The notes below the pieces were generated by a model. The model had not been told where the DNA came from and searched no databases. It saw only the letters and a list, made by a program, of their open reading frames with translations. DNA of 5,335 nt from Tissierellales bacterium (GTDB lineage Bacteria; Bacillota; Clostridia; Tissierellales; JASKZW01): assembly GCA_030152145.1 (NCBI GenBank), contig JASLIL010000008.1:1-5335 (forward strand), read 5' to 3'. This document shows, piece after piece, positions 1-4,385 of this stretch. The position numbers were made by a program, and so were the translations under genes. Position 1 is the stretch's first letter. Each line of letters begins with the position of its first letter.

Positions 1-13
1 CATAAGTTAAGAA

Positions 14-18
14 AGGAG
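14..18 (+). promoter_or_regulatory. Ribosome binding site deciding the start of the SLH protein
   Basis: An AGGAG lies at 14-18. Two in-frame ATG codons follow, at 20 and 26. The first is only one base from the AGGAG, too close for initiation, while the second is seven bases away, which is ideal. The start at 26 also gives a signal peptide beginning MKRN. No promoter is visible because the window opens just upstream. Confidence 0.85.
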
Positions 19-25
19 AATGTTA

Positions 26-2956
26 ATGAAAAGAAATATTTCACTAGTTCTCGCTTTATCTATAATCATATCAGTTTTCTCACCAGTATATGGAGAAAAC
101 CTAGAAAAAGATTTATATGAAACTGCAGGAGCTATATTAAAAGACCAAGAAATACTACTTGGAACTGCAAGCGGGGACCTAAAATTAGATCAAGGATTTA
201 AAAGAGAAGAAATGGTAGTTCTACTTAGCAGACTACATGGAGAGTATGATCTAGCAGGAAAAACTTCTCCAAAAACCAAGTTTGTGGATATCAAGAATCC
301 CTTTTACAAGCCTTATATTAGCTGGTCTGTAAACAAGGGCCTTATAAAGGGATCCACAGACACAATATTTGGCTACAGTAGGATTCTTACAGTACAGGAA
401 TACCAAACAGCCCTACTTAGAGCCCTAGGCTACACTGAGGAATCTGAAGACTGGTATAGTGTGCCAGATAAGGCCAAGGAAATAGGCCTAATGAATAACC
501 TGGACAAAGATCCTAAAACAAAAACTACTAGAGGCCTGATGGCTGCTATGACACTAAATGCTCTAAGAACAAATATGAAGGATAAAAATGTAAGCCTGGC
601 AGAACAGCTTAACCTAAAGATACCAGATACATTTAAAGTAGAAGCAAAAGCTAATGTTGTAAAAGATAATGTAAAGATAATAGGAGCTACAAAAAATACT
701 GGAAAAATTAAGGTTGTCCTAAAATCAAAGGAAAACCAAAAAACACTGGAAAAAGAAACTGTTATAGATGTTGATGGAAATTTTGAAGTAGAATTTAAGG
801 GAGTTCCAAGTGGAAACTACTCCTACTACTTCCAGAACAAAAATCAAACCTCTAAGACATCTGACCTTAAGGTTAATGAATTACCTTTTGAGCTTTTATC
901 TGTAGTTGCAGATAACTTAAAGGAAATAAAGTTAAACTTTAATAAGCCAGTAGATAGAAGCTTTGCACTTCAAAAAAATAATTTCACCACCAGTGCTGGA
1001 CCTATTCTTTCATCTAGGCTGGAAAATGACAATAAAACAGTAGTTCTAACCCTAGATAAGAATGTAGAAATGCAAAATACCAGAAACTATACAGTAGCTA
1101 GTCCTAGCATAAGAAGTGCAAATGGAGAAAGTCTTAACCTAAAAGAAAACTTTAGTGCCAGTGATAATGCCCACCCTAGAGTAATCAAGGCAGAGGCTAT
1201 TGGCAACCAAAGAGTAAAGATAACTCTTTCAGAACCTATAAAATATCCATCTCCATCAGATTTTAGGATTGATGATAAAAGGTTCTATGGAGTTCTTGAC
1301 TACAACAATGAAAACATAATTATATTAGACTTAAAGGGAAATCCACTGTCAGATGGTAAACACAGCATATCCATACTATCTTTATATGACTATGCTGGCT
1401 TTAAAAGCACAGAAGATCAACTTTCCTTTGAAGTTTTAGACACTAAGACTTCCCCTGTGGTAATAGGTGGAAATGCAAGTTTAGATCAAGCTGTCCTTGA
1501 GTTTGACAGAGATGTAGATGGTAAAAATTTAAATCTAAGAGATATTTATTTCTATAAGTACTCTAATAAAATGTATCCTTCAGATATAAAGGTGAAAAAC
1601 AACCTCTTATATCTTGACTTTTCAGGAGTATCTCAGCTATCTGAAGAAACTACTACTATATACCTTTCTGGTATAAGAGACTTCTTTGGAAACCAAGCAA
1701 AAGAAATTCAATATGCAATAAAACCTATTGCAGACACTAGCACACCAAAAGTTGTAGATGCAAATATAGTAGATAATAATAAAGCTATTGAACTTATCTA
1801 CAGCAAAAATGTAAATGCTAGTAACAAGGAAAACTATACTATTAAAGATAACAAGGGGCAAATAGTGCCTATAAGAGATATAGAAGGATACGGTAGAAAC
1901 TTTAAGATAATACTAGCTAGACCCCTAGCTATAGGTAGTTCAAAGTTAACTATTAAAGATATCCAGGATACTTCAGACAGACATAATATAATGAAAAACT
2001 TCGAAAGAGAATTTATTATTGCAGACACTGAAATGCCAGTAGTTGACAGCTACTCTGGCTATAGAAGGGAAGTAATCCTAAGTTTTTCCAAGGAGATGGA
2101 CATGCAAACAGTAACTGATCCATCCAACTACCTTTTGAAGTTTAATAACAGGTTAATATACATGGATAAAAACACTGAATTTAATCCTGTTGGAGACAAT
2201 AAAAGTGTAATTATAACTCTTCCTAGAACCATTGATGGAAGAGAAGTCCGTATAGGTGAAGATGGCAATCTAAAAGAAATTCAAGTTTCTGGATTAAAAT
2301 CTAAAACTGGTAATCTAATAGAACCTAGAACTTTAAATTTCGATAAGGCTGAAACAGGCAATGCCAGGTTGGAAAATGCCAGCCTGGTAGACAGTAAGAC
2401 CATTGAACTAACTTTCTCTCAACCTATAACTAAGGCTAGTTCCTATGCCTTTAGCCTAGATTCAGGAGAAAATTATATTACAGATACTAGTGTAGATGGC
2501 TCAGTAAAGGTTATTTTAAAGCTTAGATATCCAGTAACAACTCTAGGCTCTGAATTAAAGATTAGAGATCCTCAATACATTGAAACCATAATAGGAACTA
2601 ATGCAGTGTCAACTAGCAGAAAAGTTTTAGATAAGGTTGCTCCTAAGGTAGATTCAAATAGGGATGTATTCTATATGGAAAGAAACACCATTACAATTCC
2701 TTTTACTGAAGACCTGAGTTCTACAGCAGAGGCCCTTATTGCCTTAGATATAGATCTTCTAAACCTTACAACAAATAGAAAGGTTGACTCTAATGATCTG
2801 AAAACATCTGTTAGTGGTAATAAAGTTAGGCTTACAGTCTCAAATAATAAAAACAATGACCAATACCAACTTAACTTTAAGGAGAATCCAAGGTATATAA
2901 TGGATAAATCAAATAACCTTATGGAGTCAGACTATACAAGCTATATAACAAGATAG
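26..2956 (+). CDS. S-layer homology domain surface protein with tandem Ig-like modules
   Basis: This 976-residue protein is predicted to be exported and held non-covalently on the cell wall. Residues 1-23 form a signal peptide (MKRN, a hydrophobic core, then VYG before ENLEK). Residues about 36-72, 86-135 and 144-182 are three SLH-type repeats. The middle one is the clearest (FVDI...YISWSVNKGLIKG...), and the others keep KREE- and TTRG-like versions of the TRAE motif. SLH triplets generally bind secondary cell-wall polysaccharide. Residues about 200-286 look like a beta-sandwich with DVDGNFEVEF and a PSGNY turn. Seven modules resembling bacterial Ig-like Big_5/SbsA-type domains follow. Each is marked by a strand such as KLNFNKPV, ITLSEPI, LEFDRDV, ELIYSKNV, ILSFSKEM, ELTFSQPI or ITIPFTEDL, starting near residues 299, 395, 486, 585, 681, 791 and 886. 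Several are joined by D-T-x-x-P linkers. There is no LPxTG sorting signal and no recognisable enzyme domain, so the role is inferred to be structural or adhesive. A terminator follows directly, suggesting the gene ends its transcript. Confidence 0.88.
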   Translation: MKRNISLVLALSIIISVFSPVYGENLEKDLYETAGAILKDQEILLGTASGDLKLDQGFKREEMVVLLSRLHGEYDLAGKTSPKTKFVDIKNPFYKPYISWSVNKGLIKGSTDTIFGYSRILTVQEYQTALLRALGYTEESEDWYSVPDKAKEIGLMNNLDKDPKTKTTRGLMAAMTLNALRTNMKDKNVSLAEQLNLKIPDTFKVEAKANVVKDNVKIIGATKNTGKIKVVLKSKENQKTLEKETVIDVDGNFEVEFKGVPSGNYSYYFQNKNQTSKTSDLKVNELPFELLSVVADNLKEIKLNFNKPVDRSFALQKNNFTTSAGPILSSRLENDNKTVVLTLDKNVEMQNTRNYTVASPSIRSANGESLNLKENFSASDNAHPRVIKAEAIGNQRVKITLSEPIKYPSPSDFRIDDKRFYGVLDYNNENIIILDLKGNPLSDGKHSISILSLYDYAGFKSTEDQLSFEVLDTKTSPVVIGGNASLDQAVLEFDRDVDGKNLNLRDIYFYKYSNKMYPSDIKVKNNLLYLDFSGVSQLSEETTTIYLSGIRDFFGNQAKEIQYAIKPIADTSTPKVVDANIVDNNKAIELIYSKNVNASNKENYTIKDNKGQIVPIRDIEGYGRNFKIILARPLAIGSSKLTIKDIQDTSDRHNIMKNFEREFIIADTEMPVVDSYSGYRREVILSFSKEMDMQTVTDPSNYLLKFNNRLIYMDKNTEFNPVGDNKSVIITLPRTIDGREVRIGEDGNLKEIQVSGLKSKTGNLIEPRTLNFDKAETGNARLENASLVDSKTIELTFSQPITKASSYAFSLDSGENYITDTSVDGSVKVILKLRYPVTTLGSELKIRDPQYIETIIGTNAVSTSRKVLDKVAPKVDSNRDVFYMERNTITIPFTEDLSSTAEALIALDIDLLNLTTNRKVDSNDLKTSVSGNKVRLTVSNNKNNDQYQLNFKENPRYIMDKSNNLMESDYTSYITR

Positions 2957-2957
2957 G

Positions 2958-2985
2958 AAAAGGCCCAGAATACTGGGCTTTTTTT
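2958..2985 (+). terminator. Intrinsic terminator of the SLH protein gene
   Basis: The stem GCCCAG (2963-2968) pairs with CTGGGC (2973-2978) around an AATA loop. It is extended by A-rich/T-rich pairing outside and followed by seven T residues at 2979-2985. It starts two bases after the stop codon, so it is the natural end of the SLH gene transcript. Confidence 0.92.
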
Positions 2986-3064
2986 CTGCCTATCTATAGT
3001 ATTTATATATGAACCTTTACTATAATGTATTTCTATTGGATTAAAGCCGGATTTTGGGTTATAT

Positions 3065-3070
3065 TATAAT
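3065..3070 (+). promoter_or_regulatory. Possible -10 box for an intergenic transcript
   Basis: A perfect TATAAT lies at 3065-3070. The best -35 candidate is TTAAAG at 3041-3046 (18-base spacer, three of six matches), so the promoter is weakly supported. In such AT-rich DNA a chance TATAAT is common; another sits at 3021-3026. If used, transcription would begin near 3077 and meet the terminator ending at 3185. Confidence 0.3.
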
Positions 3071-3076
3071 TGGTTA

Positions 3077-3185
3077 ATGAAACAAGCCTTTTTTATATAT
3101 ATTTAAACTAGAGTTATTACTCCCCACATGTATGATTCTAGTTATTGTAAAATCCCAAAAAACCTGACCTAGGTCAGGTTTTTTT
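3077..3185 (+). ncRNA. Candidate small RNA or leader of about 110 nt
   Basis: The stretch between the TATAAT at 3065 and the terminator at 3157-3185 has no convincing ORF; a nine-codon frame from 3077 has no ribosome binding site. It contains a hairpin: AACTAGAGTTAT (3106-3117) pairs with ATGATTCTAGTT (3132-3143), with two G-U pairs. The 14-base loop carries CTCCCC. A hairpin followed by a terminator is typical of small RNAs or of riboswitch and attenuator leaders. It could be the leader of the gene starting at 3235, or a free RNA. I recognise no known RNA family here, and the promoter evidence is thin. Confidence 0.25.
3157..3185. terminator. Perfect palindromic terminator, potentially bidirectional
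   Basis: Positions 3157-3184 form a perfect 28-bp palindrome: A-rich left end, CCTGAC, a central CTAG, GTCAGG, T-rich right end. As RNA it folds to a 12-bp stem with a CUAG tetraloop and seven T residues at 3179-3185. The A-run on the left gives an equivalent T-run on the minus strand, so it could stop transcription in both directions. No minus-strand gene is nearby. It is the second terminator after the SLH gene, about 170 bases beyond the first, which implies a transcript starting between them or a backup stop. Confidence 0.85.
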
Positions 3186-3206
3186 ATGCTTATTATAATA
3201 TTCTTA

Positions 3207-3215
3207 TGATATAAT
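3207..3215 (+). promoter_or_regulatory. Probable extended -10 promoter of the 157-residue protein gene
   Basis: TGATATAAT at 3207-3215 matches the extended -10 form (TG, one base, TATAAT). No good -35 is present 17 bases upstream. The start point would fall near 3222, leaving a very short leader beginning at the ribosome binding site. An overlapping alternative, TATAAT at 3194-3199, would give a leader of about 29 bases. Either lies downstream of the terminator at 3157-3185, so the gene can be transcribed independently of it. Confidence 0.45.
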
Positions 3216-3222
3216 AATTTTA

Positions 3223-3228
3223 AGGAGG
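3223..3228 (+). promoter_or_regulatory. Strong ribosome binding site
   Basis: A full-consensus AGGAGG lies six bases before the ATG at 3235. It fixes that start and supports real translation of an otherwise unrecognised gene. Confidence 0.85.
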
Positions 3229-3234
3229 ATTGCT

Positions 3235-3708
3235 ATGAAAAAATATCTTAAAACTATAATTCCCCTACTACTTATACTTATTCTAATAATAGCCATAGTA
3301 AATAAAAAAACCTTAGAATTTGCCTTTTACTACTTGCTTCAGGCTGATAAGAGTATAGATATAGTAGAAAACCCACTGGAAAAAGCCCTAGCCAGAAAAG
3401 ATCTTCAAACCAAGGAAAGAGAAATACTTTCTAAATATATGGATGAACTAGAAGGCCTAAAAAAAGAATATACAAGTAAACTAGATCTAATTAAAAAGTC
3501 CAATGAAGAAAACAGTCTAAAATTAATCCAAAAGGGCTCCCTTTACGAGGAACAGTGTGACGAAAAATTTGAATACATAATAGAAAAGCTTAGAGAGGAA
3601 CTGAGGGTAAATAACTATGATCCTTCAATCTATAAGGCAGTAAAAAGTCACTACAATAACTTTAAGGAAATAGTAAGAAATGACACTATAAGTGTAGTTA
3701 AAAACTAG
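3235..3708 (+). CDS. Membrane-anchored helical protein of unknown function
   Basis: I do not recognise this 157-residue protein. It begins MKKYLK, then has one strongly hydrophobic segment at residues about 8-22 (rich in Leu and Ile), which reads as a signal anchor or uncleaved export signal; no cleavage site stands out. The basic N-terminus predicts that the rest faces outside the cytoplasm. Residues about 45-140 are rich in Lys, Glu and Leu with almost no Gly or Pro, suggesting long amphipathic helices or a short coiled coil (for example around KEREILSKYMDELEGLKKEY). There is one cysteine, at residue 108, which is not in a lipobox. The consensus ribosome binding site and codon use matching its neighbours argue for a real gene. 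It is monocistronic by layout: a terminator lies upstream and nearly 300 bases of intergenic DNA follow. No canonical terminator is seen right after the stop. A signal-anchored envelope protein is the safest description. Confidence 0.75.
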   Translation: MKKYLKTIIPLLLILILIIAIVNKKTLEFAFYYLLQADKSIDIVENPLEKALARKDLQTKEREILSKYMDELEGLKKEYTSKLDLIKKSNEENSLKLIQKGSLYEEQCDEKFEYIIEKLREELRVNNYDPSIYKAVKSHYNNFKEIVRNDTISVVKN

Positions 3709-3784
3709 ATTTAATATAGGTCTTTCTTATAGGACTTCTATAGATATTAAATATAAATATAAGTATAGGATTATTTTATTTCTG

Positions 3785-3793
3785 TGCTATAAT
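3785..3793 (+). promoter_or_regulatory. Extended -10 promoter for an intergenic transcript
   Basis: TGCTATAAT at 3785-3793 is a perfect extended -10 element (TG-N-TATAAT). No convincing -35 lies 17 bases upstream, which extended -10 promoters can tolerate. Transcription would start near 3800, four bases before a GC-rich hairpin. Confidence 0.5.
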
Positions 3794-3799
3794 ATTAAA

Positions 3800-3903
3800 T
3801 GGTAGAGGCCAAGGCCTCTTAAATTATGTTTATTCCTATATAGATTGTTATAGATTTTAAGATCCTTCCCCAAATAAAGGCAACAATAAGTTGTCTTTAT
3901 TTT
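3800..3903 (+). ncRNA. Candidate small RNA or leader of about 104 nt
   Basis: The predicted transcript from the TGCTATAAT promoter to the terminator-like stem ending near 3903 has no ORF with a ribosome binding site. Its 5' end carries a compact hairpin: AGAGGC (3804-3809) with GCCTCT (3814-3819) around CAAG. The middle is AT-rich with an unpaired CCTTCCCC near 3864-3871, just before the last stem. TCTTAAA (3817-3823) could instead pair with TTTAAGA (3856-3862), which would compete with the first hairpin. A structured 5' end, a C-rich single-stranded stretch and a terminator resemble Gram-positive small regulatory RNAs. I match it to no known family. Alternatively it is the long 5' leader of the gene at 4003. 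Confidence 0.35.
3872..3903 (+). terminator. Terminator-like hairpin
   Basis: Positions 3872-3884 pair with 3890-3902 through 13 base pairs (one G-U) around an AATAA loop. The GC-containing core is GGCAAC with GTTGTC, and a U-rich 3' side (CTTTATTT) follows. The T-tract is interrupted by an A, so termination may be incomplete. The A-rich/T-rich flanks make it potentially active on both strands. It lies between the promoter at 3785 and the separate promoter at 3922-3950. Confidence 0.6.
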
Positions 3904-3911
3904 CAAGAAAC

Positions 3912-3959
3912 TTAATTACCCTATACAGGTATAGTCTAATATGTTACAATGGTAATTAA
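3912..3959. repeat. Inverted repeat bracketing a promoter, operator-like
   Basis: TTAATTACC (3912-3920) and GGTAATTAA (3951-3959) are perfect 9-bp inverted copies with 30 bases between them. The left arm ends directly before a -35-like hexamer, and the right arm starts directly after the -10 and covers the expected start point. An inner perfect repeat, CTATAC (3921-3926) with GTATAG (3929-3934), overlaps the -35. The placement suggests binding sites for a dimeric regulator, but no regulator is identified. Confidence 0.5.
3922..3950 (+). promoter_or_regulatory. Probable promoter of the AhpD-like gene
   Basis: A -35-like TATACA (3922-3927, four of six consensus matches) and a -10 TACAAT (3945-3950) are separated by 17 bases. 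A TG sits one base before the -10 (3942-3943), making it an extended -10. The start point would be near 3957, leaving a leader of about 46 bases before the ATG at 4003. Confidence 0.6.
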
Positions 3960-3989
3960 TAGTATAAAAGTAAAAATTTAAAATTAAAT

Positions 3990-3994
3990 GGAGG
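3990..3994 (+). promoter_or_regulatory. Ribosome binding site deciding the AhpD-like start
   Basis: GGAGG at 3990-3994 stands eight bases before the ATG at 4003. The in-frame ATG at 3988 overlaps this GGAGG itself and has no ribosome binding site of its own, so the longer form with five extra residues is unlikely. Confidence 0.85.
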
Positions 3995-4002
3995 TTTTAC
4001 TA

Positions 4003-4353
4003 ATGTTAGATCCAAGGCAAGCTTTACAAGACTATATGAGTGGTATGAAAACAGTATCAAAGATGAATCCCAATGAACTATCAGCTTTCGGAAACTTTTC
4101 AAATGAAGTTTTCAAGGACAGTAAAATTGATTTGAAAACTAAGGAGTTAATTAGTATAGCCCTATCTGTTCACTTAAGATGTGAATATTGTATTGTAGGA
4201 CATGCCTACAATGCTTTAAAAGCTGGTTTAACTAAAGAAGAAATCATGGATGCTGCCATGGTAGCAATAGCCTTTGGCGGTGGACCAACATTAGCCTACA
4301 CAGTTACACTTCTAGAAAGATCTCTAGCTGAATTTGAAAATGATTTTAAATAA
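4003..4353 (+). CDS. Carboxymuconolactone decarboxylase / AhpD-like family protein
   Basis: This 116-residue protein belongs to the AhpD-like all-helical fold family. The signature is intact: Glu48, then Cys60-x-x-Cys63 and His67, within KTKELISIALSVHLRC and EYCIVGHAYNALKAGL. The spacing of the Glu and the two cysteines (12 and 3 residues) equals that of Glu118, Cys130 and Cys133 in AhpD of mycobacteria, where these residues form a thiol-disulfide peroxidase or peroxiredoxin-reducing centre. A role in thiol redox or peroxide handling is therefore plausible. True carboxymuconolactone decarboxylases lack the cysteine pair, so that reaction is unlikely. GLTKEEIMDAAMVAIAFGGGP (Gly75-Pro95) matches the family's later helices. 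It is cytosolic, with no signal peptide. No ahpC or other peroxiredoxin gene is next to it. It has its own promoter, flanked by an inverted repeat that may be an operator, and it ends in its own terminator. The exact substrate cannot be read from sequence. Confidence 0.87.
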   Translation: MLDPRQALQDYMSGMKTVSKMNPNELSAFGNFSNEVFKDSKIDLKTKELISIALSVHLRCEYCIVGHAYNALKAGLTKEEIMDAAMVAIAFGGGPTLAYTVTLLERSLAEFENDFK

Positions 4354-4355
4354 TT

Positions 4356-4382
4356 AAAACAGGCCCTAAGAGCCTGTTTTTT
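4356..4382. terminator. Terminator between convergent genes
   Basis: AAAACAGGC (4356-4364) pairs with GCCTGTTTT (4372-4380) around a 7-base loop, with six T residues at 4377-4382. It starts three bases after the AhpD-like stop. The left A-run gives a T-run on the minus strand, and the minus-strand gene stops only four bases to the right (4386), so this hairpin probably serves both genes. Confidence 0.9.
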
Positions 4383-4385
4383 ATC

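Noticed and set aside
1637..1861. Minus-strand ORF of 74 codons inside the SLH gene
   Set aside because: It lies wholly within the well-supported SLH protein, has no recognisable domain and has a composition typical of an antisense shadow of AT-rich coding sequence.
1834..2028. Minus-strand ORF of 64 codons inside the SLH gene
   Set aside because: Antisense shadow overlapping an Ig-like module; no known motif.
2671..2856. Minus-strand ORF of 61 codons inside the SLH gene
   Set aside because: Antisense shadow; its hydrophobic residues come from reading the reverse of Lys- and Asn-rich codons.
3077..3106. Nine-codon ORF (MKQAFFIYI) as a leader peptide
   Set aside because: There is no ribosome binding site, no run of regulatory codons matching an attenuator, and such short frames are expected by chance.
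3715..3769. TATAGG hexamer three times (3715, 3728, 3764) after the 157-residue protein gene
   Set aside because: The spacing is irregular (13 and 36 bases) and the motif is easily produced in AT-rich DNA. The paired TAGGTCTT/TAGGACTT also does not fold into a convincing terminator.
3988..3990. ATG at 3988 as start of the AhpD-like gene
   Set aside because: It overlaps the GGAGG that serves the ATG at 4003 and has no upstream ribosome binding site.
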